Assembly (NCBI GenBank): GCA_003242275.1
Contig: QGUX01000187.1
Location: forward strand, 1-7,131
Reading direction: 5' to 3'
DNA length: 7,131 nt
From: Pseudomonadota bacterium
GTDB lineage: Bacteria > Pseudomonadota > Gammaproteobacteria > Steroidobacterales > Steroidobacteraceae
Below the pieces are notes generated by a model. That model was given only the letters and a program-made list of their open reading frames with translations. It was not told the origin of the DNA and made no database searches. Position numbers and translations under genes: made by a program. Below are positions 1 through 5,970 of this stretch, in pieces. Positions within the stretch are counted from its first letter, which is position 1. Each line of letters begins with the position of its first letter.

Positions 1-191
1 GGGTCGTTGGTGCGGAAGGTTGCGGGCCATGGGGGGGCGGGCACCCGGGTTCTCGCCGAGGTGCCGGCCGGCTGGCCCGCGGCTGCGGCCGGTGCGATGC
101 CGGCAGTGAGCACAAGGCCGGCGGCGCAGAAGCCGAAGAGGATGTTCGCGACCCGGGCCCGCCAGGTGCGCGCGTTCAGGATGGCCTTCAT
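1..191 (-). CDS. Partial gene: N-terminus of an exported protein of unknown function
   Basis: Read leftward from an ATG at 191-189, the frame stays open to the window edge (63 codons plus 2 bases), so the rest lies outside. The start is supported by a G-rich ribosome binding site (GGGGGGA, 203-197) five bases before the ATG. The product begins MKAILNARTWRARVANILF: a positively charged n-region (K2, R8, R11, R13), then a hydrophobic stretch at about residues 14-34 and an alanine-rich A-A-A-A-G site near 36-40. This is a typical Sec signal peptide. After it comes a low-complexity Pro/Ala/Thr/Arg linker (about 41-63). No domain is visible, so the function is unknown. The gene is divergent from the four-gene operon and lies downstream of an acetyltransferase remnant on the same strand. 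The signal peptide and the ribosome binding site make a real gene likely. An overlapping rightward frame here is less convincing. Confidence 0.7.
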   Translation of the reverse strand, partial: MKAILNARTWRARVANILFGFCAAGLVLTAGIAPAAAAGQPAGTSARTRVPAPPWPATFRTND

Positions 192-196
192 TGCAG

Positions 197-203
197 TCCC
201 CCC
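197..203 (-). promoter_or_regulatory. Ribosome binding site of the leftward exported-protein gene
   Basis: On the minus strand GGGGGGA lies 5 bases before the ATG at 191-189, which fixes that start. Six of these bases (202-197) can pair with TCCCCC at 223-218 across a 15-base loop, so the site could be partly hidden in a hairpin in the mRNA leader. The pairing is seen in the sequence; any regulatory effect is inference. Confidence 0.5.
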
Positions 204-226
204 ATCGACGTTACTGCGGGGGAATC

Positions 227-595
227 TTAGCTGCGCGGCCTGGTGCGTGGCAGGCCGGAGTGGATTGCGGCGCGGGAGGTCGGCGAGCCGGCGCGATGGC
301 CCCGTCCCCCGGGCAGGTCGCGGTCGAGCAGCTCGAATCCCCGGCGATGATCGAAGCCGTGCCGGCGGTAGAACCGCCAGGCCGCGTCATTGGAGGCGCT
401 GATCTGCAGCGAGACATTGGTTCAGCCCCGGCCCGCGAACTCGGCTTCGGCGGCGCGCAGCAGCATCGTCCCGGCACCGCCGCCGCGCGCCGCGGGCTGC
501 ATGAACAGCTCGTCGATCTCCGCGGTCAGCCCCAGGTGCTCGACACGTTCCCCAGGCCATCGCTCAGCCGCGCGTCCGGATACCGAACCATCCTG
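227..595 (-). pseudogene. GNAT-family N-acetyltransferase remnant (N-terminus missing, in-frame stop)
   Basis: One leftward frame reads as the C-terminal half of a GCN5-related N-acetyltransferase. It runs from after a TAA at 598-596 to a TAA at 229-227. Visible are E-H-L-G-L-T-A-E-I-D-E-L-F, then the acetyl-CoA-binding motif A region Q-P-A-A-R-G-G-G-A-G (about 502-470) followed by the usual helix L-L-R-A-A-E. Further on are S-N-D-A-A-W-R-F-Y-R-R-H-G-F (about 391-350) and F-E-L-L-D-R-D-L, the family's C-terminal signature. Two lesions are visible. A TGA at 424-422 interrupts the frame between A-G-R-G and T-N-V-S-L-Q-I, where relatives usually carry a short residue such as Cys (one base from TGC). 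The N-terminal half of a normal domain of about 150 residues is absent upstream, and no usable start codon precedes motif A. The fragment is therefore probably non-functional. A sequencing error could explain the TGA but not the missing half. Confidence 0.75.
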
Positions 596-642
596 TTACT
601 TGCGCCACCAGCCTCGCCGGTGTGGTTTACCCCTGCCTCCAA

Positions 643-671
643 TTGGCAGAAACTGCTGGCGGAACATTCAT
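643..671 (+). promoter_or_regulatory. Candidate sigma-70-type promoter for the four-gene operon
   Basis: TTGGCA at 643-648 matches the -35 consensus in five of six bases. After a 17-base spacer, ATTCAT at 666-671 matches the -10 consensus in only three of six. The site sits in the locally AT-richer stretch (about 590-675) between the acetyltransferase remnant and the first operon gene, and would give a leader of about 45 bases. Position and spacing fit, but the -10 is weak, so a different sigma factor or an activator is possible. A short inverted repeat (CTGCC 633-637 with GGCAG 645-649, and CCAATTGG at 639-646) overlaps the -35. Confidence 0.3.
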
Positions 672-683
672 CTAGGGGCTTGG

Positions 684-701
684 GACCGCCCGCGGGCGGT
701 C
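684..701. promoter_or_regulatory. Perfect 18-bp palindrome, candidate operator or leader element
   Basis: GACCGCCCGCGGGCGGTC is its own reverse complement over all 18 bases. It ends directly before the GGGGGA ribosome binding site (702-707) of the first operon gene and lies downstream of the promoter candidate. A palindrome without a loop suits binding by a dimeric regulator better than an RNA hairpin, although in RNA it could still fold and compete with ribosome access. The symmetry and position are seen directly; the operator role is inferred. Confidence 0.4.
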
Positions 702-707
702 GGGGGA
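702..707 (+). promoter_or_regulatory. Ribosome binding site candidate that leaves the first operon start ambiguous
   Basis: GGGGGA lies 15 bases before the ATG at 723 but only 6 bases before an in-frame TTG at 714. Spacing therefore favours TTG and codon type favours ATG. TTG would add only three residues (Met-Ala-Gly) before the signal peptide, so the exported product would be unchanged after cleavage. Confidence 0.4.
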
Positions 708-722
708 TCTGCATTGGCCGGC

Positions 723-3119
723 ATGCGTCGTTTCTGCTCGTTGGCAGCGCCCGGGCTGCTGGCGCTCGCCGGTGCCGCCGTGGCTGCCGAAGTCCCCCTG
801 CCGGCGCACCTGCTGGAGAAGAACTGCACGAGCTGCCACAACGCCACCGACTGGGCCGGCGGGCTGGCCTTCGACACGCTCACCTTCGAGAACCTGCGGG
901 GCGATGCCGACATCTGGGAGGAGACCCTCCGCAAGCTGCGCGGCCGGCTGATGCCGCCGCCGGGCGAGCCGCAGCCCACCCAGCAGGAGGTGGACGCGAC
1001 GGTGCGCTGGCTGGAGGCGCGGCTGGATGCCGAGGCGGCCGCGGCGCCGCCGGATCCGGGCTACGTGGGCCTGCACCGCCTGAACCGCAACGAGTACGGG
1101 CGCGAGATCCGCCGCATCCTCGACCTCGAGGTGGACGTCTCCGAGCTGCTGCCGCGCGACGTGCACAGCGAGGGCTTCGACAACCAGGCGGCGACGCTGC
1201 GCATGTCGCCGTCCTTCCTCGACCAGTACATCACCGCCGCGCGCACCGTGGCGCGCCAGGCCATCGGCCGCGCCGACGCCAAGTCCGCGAGCCGCGAGTA
1301 CCGTGCGCCGTCCTCGCTCGACCAGTCCAGGCACGTGGACGGCCTGCCGCTGGGCACGCGCGGCGGCTTCTGGGTGGACCACCACTTCCCGGCGGACGGC
1401 GAGTACGTGTTCTCCATCCGCGAGTTCTTCGCCATGGGCGCGGGCTACGTCACCAAGGTGGACGACCCGCACCAGGTGATCCTCGTCATCGACGGCCGGC
1501 GCGTCTTCCAGCAGACCTACGGCGGCGAGCTCGACCTGAAGCACGTGGACCAGCGCCAGGCCATCGCCGCGGACGAGATCCAGAACCGCTTCAACCAGAT
1601 CCGCGTACATGTCACCGCCGGCGTGCACCGCATCGGCGTGACCTTCATCCAGCGTTCCTTCGCGCAGTCGGACTCGCCGCTGCAGCCCATCGCCATGCTG
1701 CCGGAGATGGAGCGCGTGCCCTACATCCCGGGCTTCACCGTGGCCGGTCCCTTCAATGCCACCGGCGTCAGTGACACGCCCAGCAGGAAGCGCATCTTCT
1801 CCTGTCGCCCGGCCAGCGTGGCGGAAGAGCCGGCCTGCGCGCGCGAGATCTTCGCGCGCCTGGCGCGCGCGGCCTTCCGCCGCCCGGTCACCGACGAGGA
1901 CGTGGACGTGCCGATGGGTTTCTTCGAGCGGGCGCGCCGCAGCACCGACTTCGAGGGCGCCATCGAGAGCGGCCTCACCGCCATCCTGTCCAGCACCAAG
2001 TTCCTGCTGCGCTCGGCGCCGGCAACGGGCGAGGGCATCGAGCCGCTGTCCGGGCTGGAGCTGGCCACGCGGCTCTCGTTCTTCCTGTGGAGCGAGGGCC
2101 CGGATGACCGGCTGATCGACCTGGGCGCCAGCGGCAGGCTGCTCGAGCCGAGGGTGCTCTCCGGCGAGGTCAGCCGCATGTTGGCCGACGGGCGTTCCTC
2201 GGCGCTGGTGGACCACTTCGCCTTCCAGTGGCTCAACGTCGCGCGCATGGACAACTTCCAGGTCGACCCGACGCTGTACCCGGACTTCGACTGGAACCTG
2301 CGCGAGGCGCTGCGCGAGGAGATCCGCCTGTTCCTGCTCGACACGCTGCGCCCGGAGCGCAGCGTGCTGGACCTCTTGTCCTCGGACACCACCTTCCTCA
2401 ACGAGCGGCTGGCGCGCCACTACGGCGTGAAGAACATCATCGGCGACCGCTTCCGCAAGGTGCGCATGGAGGATCCGAACCGCCACGGGCTGCTCGGCAA
2501 GGGCGCGCTGATGATGGCGACCTCCTACGGCAACCGCACTTCACCGGTGCTGCGCGGCGCCTGGGTGATGGACACGCTGATCGGCACGCCGCCGGCCGCG
2601 CCGCCGCCGGGCGTGGAGCAGTTCCCCGAGAACGAGCCGGGCAAGGTGCTGGGCACGGTGCGCGCGCGGCTGGAGCAGCATCGCCAGCAGAAGTCCTGCA
2701 ATGCCTGCCACGGCGTGATCGACCCGCTGGGCTTCGCGCTGGAGAACTACGACGTGGTCGGCGCCTGGCGCGACGTGGACCTCGACGCGCGCGAGGCCAT
2801 CGACGCCCGTGGCGAGATCGCCGGCGGCGTGCGGGTGAACGGGCCGGCGGAACTCGCGCGTGCCATCCTGGCGCGCCCCGACCAGTTCGCGCAGGCCTTC
2901 ACCGAGCGGCTGATGGTCTATGCGCTGGGTCGCCCGCTGCGCCCGGCGGACATGCCGGCCGTGCGCCGCATCGTGCGCGAGGCCGGCCGGCAGGAGTATC
3001 GTCTTGAAGCACTGGTCCAGGGCATCGTGGCCAGCGACGCGTTCCGCATGCGCGACCTCTCCGGCGGAGGGGACGAGGCGCCCGCGACGCACGTGGCACG
3101 GGCCGGGACCGGGAGGTGA
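723..3119 (+). CDS. Exported DUF1592/DUF1588/DUF1585 multidomain protein with two haem-c motifs
   Basis: A 798-aa protein that begins with a Sec signal peptide (about residues 1-22, cut near A-V-A-A/E). Domains in order: a class I cytochrome c-like domain (about 27-103) with C35-T-S-C38-H39 and a likely axial Met77 in R-L-M-P-P-P; a DUF1587 segment (about 117-175, H-R-L-N-R-N-E-Y); a beta-rich, carbohydrate-binding-module-like region (about 205-350, G-T-R-G-G then H-H-F-P-A-D-G-E-Y); DUF1595 (about 371-432); DUF1592 (about 442-569, L-A-T-R-L-S-F-F-L-W); DUF1588 (about 588-688) with a second haem motif C659-N-A-C662-H663 before G-V-I-D-P-L-G-F-A-L-E-N-Y-D; and DUF1585 (about 697-775). These domains are known by name from planctomycete and other bacterial proteins without a proven reaction. 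An electron-transfer role outside the cytoplasm is inferred from the haem motifs. The frame is open back to an ATG at 390, but that part overlaps the acetyltransferase remnant and precedes the signal peptide, so 723 (or TTG 714) is chosen. The TGA stop lies inside the next gene's ribosome binding site. Confidence 0.92.
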   Translation: MRRFCSLAAPGLLALAGAAVAAEVPLPAHLLEKNCTSCHNATDWAGGLAFDTLTFENLRGDADIWEETLRKLRGRLMPPPGEPQPTQQEVDATVRWLEARLDAEAAAAPPDPGYVGLHRLNRNEYGREIRRILDLEVDVSELLPRDVHSEGFDNQAATLRMSPSFLDQYITAARTVARQAIGRADAKSASREYRAPSSLDQSRHVDGLPLGTRGGFWVDHHFPADGEYVFSIREFFAMGAGYVTKVDDPHQVILVIDGRRVFQQTYGGELDLKHVDQRQAIAADEIQNRFNQIRVHVTAGVHRIGVTFIQRSFAQSDSPLQPIAMLPEMERVPYIPGFTVAGPFNATGVSDTPSRKRIFSCRPASVAEEPACAREIFARLARAAFRRPVTDEDVDVPMGFFERARRSTDFEGAIESGLTAILSSTKFLLRSAPATGEGIEPLSGLELATRLSFFLWSEGPDDRLIDLGASGRLLEPRVLSGEVSRMLADGRSSALVDHFAFQWLNVARMDNFQVDPTLYPDFDWNLREALREEIRLFLLDTLRPERSVLDLLSSDTTFLNERLARHYGVKNIIGDRFRKVRMEDPNRHGLLGKGALMMATSYGNRTSPVLRGAWVMDTLIGTPPAAPPPGVEQFPENEPGKVLGTVRARLEQHRQQKSCNACHGVIDPLGFALENYDVVGAWRDVDLDAREAIDARGEIAGGVRVNGPAELARAILARPDQFAQAFTERLMVYALGRPLRPADMPAVRRIVREAGRQEYRLEALVQGIVASDAFRMRDLSGGGDEAPATHVARAGTGR
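3112..3119 (+). promoter_or_regulatory. Ribosome binding site of the DUF1552 gene, containing the upstream stop codon
   Basis: GGAGGTGA is a full match to the anti-Shine-Dalgarno core. Its last three bases are the TGA stop of the preceding gene, and the ATG follows two bases later (3122). This supports ATG 3122 over the in-frame GTG at 3116, which lies inside the site. It also suggests that ribosomes finishing the first gene restart on the second. Confidence 0.8.
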
Positions 3120-3121
3120 GC

Positions 3122-4444
3122 ATGTTCATCACGAAAAAACACCTGTCCCGCCGCACCCTGCTGCGCGGCATGGGCGTGTCGATCGCGCTGCCGCTGCTGG
3201 ACGCGATGGTGCCGGCCGGCGTGGCGTTGGCGAACACCGCGGCGGCGAGGAAGCCGCGGCTGGGATTCTTCTACTTCCCGCACGGCGCGGTGATGGAGAA
3301 GTGGACGCCGCAGGGCGCCGGCCGTGACTTCCGCCTGAACGAGATCACCGGGCCGCTGGAACCCTTCAGGGACGTGCTCACGGTGGTGTCGAACCTCGGC
3401 AACAAGCCGGCCGAGAGCCGCGCCGTGCATGCGCTGGTGCCGGCCACGTGGCTGTCCTGCGTGCATCCGCGCGAGACGCTGGAGCCCTACATGGCGCCCA
3501 CGGTGGACCAGATCGCGGCGAAGCACATCGGCCAGGACACGCCCTGGCCCTCGATCGAGACCGCCACCGCGCAGGGCCAGGGTACGGGCAGCGCCTGCGA
3601 GCGTGGCTACGGCTGCACCTACACCAGCACGCTGTCGTTCGCCAACGAGACCACGCCGCTGCCGGTGGAGAGCAACCCGCGCCAGCTCTTCCTGCGCCTG
3701 TTCGGCCAGGGCGACACCGACGCGGAGCGGCGCTTCCTCGCCGAGCAGACCGGCAGCATCCTCGACATGATCCAGGACGAGATGGCCTCGCTGTCGCGCC
3801 GCCTCGGCCCCCGCGACCGCTCGACGCTCGACGATTACCTCGCCAGCGTGCGCGAGGTGGAGCGCCGCGTGCAGAACATGTCGCAGGGCGACCTGGCGAA
3901 GCTCGACCTGCCGGAGGCTCCGGGCGCCACCTCGGAGAACTTCGACGATCACCTGAGGCTGATGTTCGACCTCATCCTGCTCGCCTACCAGGGCAACCTG
4001 ACGCGCGTGCAGAGCTTCATGCTGGCGCCCGAGGTCAGCGAGATGACCTACAACCACATCGGCGTACCCGATGCCTTCCACGCCATCTCGCACCACGCCA
4101 ACGACCCGGCCAAGAAGGAGCGGCTGGCGAAGATCCAGCGCTACCACGTGCAGGTATTCGCCGACTTCCTCGCGAAGATGAAGGCCATCCCCGACGGCGA
4201 TGGCAACATGCTGGAGAACTCGATGCTGCTGTTCGGCAGCAACATGAGCAACAGCAATGCGCACAACCAGTATCCCCTGCCCACCACCATCCTGGGGCGC
4301 GGCGGCGGGGTGATCCGCGGCGGCCAGCACATCGACTTCCCCGAGCGCACGCCGCTGGCCAACCTGCTGCTGACCATGCTGCAGCGCTGCGGCATCGAGA
4401 TCGACCGGGTGGGCGACAGCAACGGCACGGTGGTGGAGCTGTGA
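3122..4444 (+). CDS. Tat-exported DUF1552 (HXXSHH family) protein
   Basis: A 440-aa protein of the DUF1552 family (Pfam name HXXSHH). It opens with a twin-arginine signal, S9-R10-R11-T-L-L in M-F-I-T-K-K-H-L-S-R-R, then a hydrophobic stretch to about residue 37 ending V-A-L-A. Tat export implies that it folds, perhaps with a cofactor, before crossing the membrane. The naming motif is intact: H320-A-I-S-H324-H325. Other family-like features are F-F-Y-F-P-H-G-A near the mature N-terminus, the cysteine pair C159/C165 in S-A-C-E-R-G-Y-G-C, and the end segment L-L-F-G-S-N-M-S-N-S-N-A-H381-N-Q-Y with P-T-T-I-L-G after it. That last segment resembles DUF1501 and alkaline-phosphatase-like folds (inference). 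The reaction is unknown. In other genomes, as I recall, DUF1552 genes are regular neighbours of DUF1592/DUF1588 genes, as here, so the two products probably act together. The next gene's start is 11 bases after the stop. Confidence 0.93.
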   Translation: MFITKKHLSRRTLLRGMGVSIALPLLDAMVPAGVALANTAAARKPRLGFFYFPHGAVMEKWTPQGAGRDFRLNEITGPLEPFRDVLTVVSNLGNKPAESRAVHALVPATWLSCVHPRETLEPYMAPTVDQIAAKHIGQDTPWPSIETATAQGQGTGSACERGYGCTYTSTLSFANETTPLPVESNPRQLFLRLFGQGDTDAERRFLAEQTGSILDMIQDEMASLSRRLGPRDRSTLDDYLASVREVERRVQNMSQGDLAKLDLPEAPGATSENFDDHLRLMFDLILLAYQGNLTRVQSFMLAPEVSEMTYNHIGVPDAFHAISHHANDPAKKERLAKIQRYHVQVFADFLAKMKAIPDGDGNMLENSMLLFGSNMSNSNAHNQYPLPTTILGRGGGVIRGGQHIDFPERTPLANLLLTMLQRCGIEIDRVGDSNGTVVEL

Positions 4445-4449
4445 GGAGG
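4443..4449 (+). promoter_or_regulatory. Ribosome binding site of the ankyrin gene, overlapping the DUF1552 stop
   Basis: GAGGAGG begins inside the TGA stop of the DUF1552 gene (4442-4444) and ends 6 bases before the ATG at 4456. An in-frame GTG at 4441 overlaps the same site and would add five residues (Met-Arg-Arg-Arg-Thr), but it has no ribosome binding site of its own. ATG 4456 is preferred. Confidence 0.75.
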
Positions 4450-4455
4450 CGGACG

Positions 4456-5967
4456 ATGCGCGGGGCGGGACGTGCCGGCGGGGTGCTGCTGGCATGCCTG
4501 GCGGGTTTCGGCGTGGCGCACGCGGGCCCGAAGGCCGTGGAGGCCGTCGATGCCCGGGCCATCGAGGTGGATGGCACCACGCCGCTGCACTGGGCGGTCT
4601 ACCGCAACGACGAGGCCGGGGTGCGGCGGCTGATCAGGGCCGGCGCCGACGTGAATGCGCGCAATGACTACGGCTCGACGCCGCTGTCGGAAGCCGCGGT
4701 CAGCGGCAACGTGAAGGTGATCCGCTGGTTGCTGGAGGCCGGCGCCGAGGTCGACGGTGCCAACGCCGACGGCCAGACGCCGCTGATGATTGTCTCGCGC
4801 ACCAGCAATGTCGAGGCGGCGAAGCTCCTGATCCGGCATGGTGCCGACGTGAACCGGCGCGAGCAGTGGCGCCAGCAGACGCCGCTGATGTGGGCCGCGG
4901 CCGAGGGCCAGCCCGCCATGGTGGAGCTGCTGATCAGGCATGGCGCCGACGTGAACGCGCGCTCGCGCGTCAATGAGTGGGAGCGCCAGGTCACCGCCGA
5001 GCCGCGCATGCAGGCGCGGCCCTCCGGCGGCTTCACGCCGCTGCTGTACGCCGCGCGCCGCGGCTGCGTGGACTGCGTCCGGGCGCTGCTGGACGCCGGC
5101 GCCGACATCAACCTCACCGACCCGGACCGCGTCACGCCGCTGCTGCTGGCCACGCTGAACCTGAACTTCGACACCGCCGCGCTGCTGGTGGAGCGCGGCG
5201 CCGACGTGAACAAGTGGGACACCTGGGGGCGCACGCCGCTGTACGCGGCGGTGGACATGAACACGCTGCCCACCGGCGGCCGCGCCGACCGTCCCTCGGC
5301 CGACGCCACCAGCAGCATCGAGCTGATCCGCATGCTGCTGGAGGCGGGCGCCAACCCGGACATGCAGCTCAAGCTCTTCCCGCCGTACCGCTCGCTGCGC
5401 GACGATCGTGGCGCGGACAACATCCTGACGGTGGGCACCACGCCGCTGCTGCGCGCGGCCAAGGCCGCCGACGCGGCGGCCATCCGGCTGCTGCTGCAGC
5501 ATGGCGCGCACGTGGACCTGCCCACGGTGCGCGGCCTGACGCCGCTGCTTGCGGCCACCGGCGTGGGGTCCAGTCCCATCGACACGCGCGGCCGCTACCG
5601 CACCGAGGAGCAGGTGCTGGAAGCCGTGCGCCTGCTGCTGGATGCGGGCGCCGACGTCAACGCACGCGACAGCGGCGGCACCACCGCGCTGCACGGCGCG
5701 GCGAGCTGGGGCTGGAACACCGTGGTCGAGGAACTAGTGGCGCGCAAGGCCGACCTGTTCGCCAGGGATGCGCGCGGGCGCACGGCGCTGGACCTGACGC
5801 TGGGTGACTCCTCGGCCACCTCGGGACGCGCCGGTGCCGCAGTGCCCCGGCCAGAGACCGAGGCGCTGCTGCGCCGCCTGATGACGGCCGCCGGCGCCAC
5901 CGCCGATGCGGGCGGCCATGCCGCTGCGGGCGCGCCCGGCATGGTCGCGGCCGGCGCGGCCCGCTGA
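4456..5967 (+). CDS. Exported ankyrin-repeat protein with about eleven repeats
   Basis: A 503-aa protein with a Sec signal peptide (about residues 1-24: M-R-G-A-G-R, hydrophobic V-L-L-A-C-L-A-G-F, cut after A-H-A). Almost all the rest is ankyrin repeats. The T-P-L (or T-A-L) turns start at residues 42, 75, 108, 142, 194, 227, 260, 329, 362, 410 and 443, so the usual 33-residue period is kept except where loops are inserted. The insertions lie at about 170-191 (N-E-W-E-R-Q-V-T-A-E-P-R), 268-287 plus 303-326 (around L-F-P-P-Y-R-S-L) and 369-384. Repeat 5 carries C204-V-D-C207. Ankyrin repeats bind other proteins, and in the periplasm some support partner enzymes (for example AnkB, needed for catalase KatB in Pseudomonas). 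Here a scaffold or chaperone role for the operon's other exported proteins is inferred. The C-terminus (about 455-503) is Ala/Gly-rich with one more partial repeat. The stop is 3 bases before the next start. Confidence 0.93.
   Translation: MRGAGRAGGVLLACLAGFGVAHAGPKAVEAVDARAIEVDGTTPLHWAVYRNDEAGVRRLIRAGADVNARNDYGSTPLSEAAVSGNVKVIRWLLEAGAEVDGANADGQTPLMIVSRTSNVEAAKLLIRHGADVNRREQWRQQTPLMWAAAEGQPAMVELLIRHGADVNARSRVNEWERQVTAEPRMQARPSGGFTPLLYAARRGCVDCVRALLDAGADINLTDPDRVTPLLLATLNLNFDTAALLVERGADVNKWDTWGRTPLYAAVDMNTLPTGGRADRPSADATSSIELIRMLLEAGANPDMQLKLFPPYRSLRDDRGADNILTVGTTPLLRAAKAADAAAIRLLLQHGAHVDLPTVRGLTPLLAATGVGSSPIDTRGRYRTEEQVLEAVRLLLDAGADVNARDSGGTTALHGAASWGWNTVVEELVARKADLFARDARGRTALDLTLGDSSATSGRAGAAVPRPETEALLRRLMTAAGATADAGGHAAAGAPGMVAAGAAR
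4570..5860 (+). repeat. Tandem ankyrin-coding repeats (about 99-bp unit)
   Basis: The period is visible in DNA as well as protein: close variants of GGCGCCGACGTGAACGCGCG recur near 4642, 4841, 4942, 5197 and 5647, usually ahead of an ACGCCGCTG. Repeats 3 and 4 are the most alike. Bases 4828-4854 and 4930-4956 differ at only 2 of 27 positions, both synonymous. The repetition also produces long antisense open frames that are not genes. Confidence 0.8.
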
Positions 5968-5970
5968 TCC

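Noticed and set aside
422..424. TGA in the acetyltransferase frame as selenocysteine
   Set aside because: The N-terminal half of the gene is missing, and I see no convincing stem-loop just downstream of the TGA on that strand. Decay or an error is simpler.
390..722. N-terminal extension of the DUF1592 protein from the ATG at 390
   Set aside because: It would cover the acetyltransferase remnant and the promoter region and bury the signal peptide 111 residues inside the protein.
191..1774. Rightward open frame of 527 codons in another frame
   Set aside because: It spans the acetyltransferase remnant, the control region and half of the first operon gene in the wrong frame, with Arg/Ala/Pro-rich composition only.
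672..2486. Leftward open frame of 604 codons opposite the first operon gene
   Set aside because: It is a mirror of the GC-rich codon pattern of the rightward gene. Its translation is low-complexity (Arg, Ala, Val, His, Gln) with no recognisable domain, while the rightward frame has five known domains and two haem motifs.
2918..4495. Leftward open frame of 525 codons opposite the DUF1552 gene
   Set aside because: It runs across gene ends and has shadow composition. The rightward frame carries the Tat signal and the HxxSHH motif.
4141..5694. Leftward open frame of 517 codons opposite the ankyrin gene
   Set aside because: Its apparent repeats are the antisense image of the ankyrin-coding DNA repeats.
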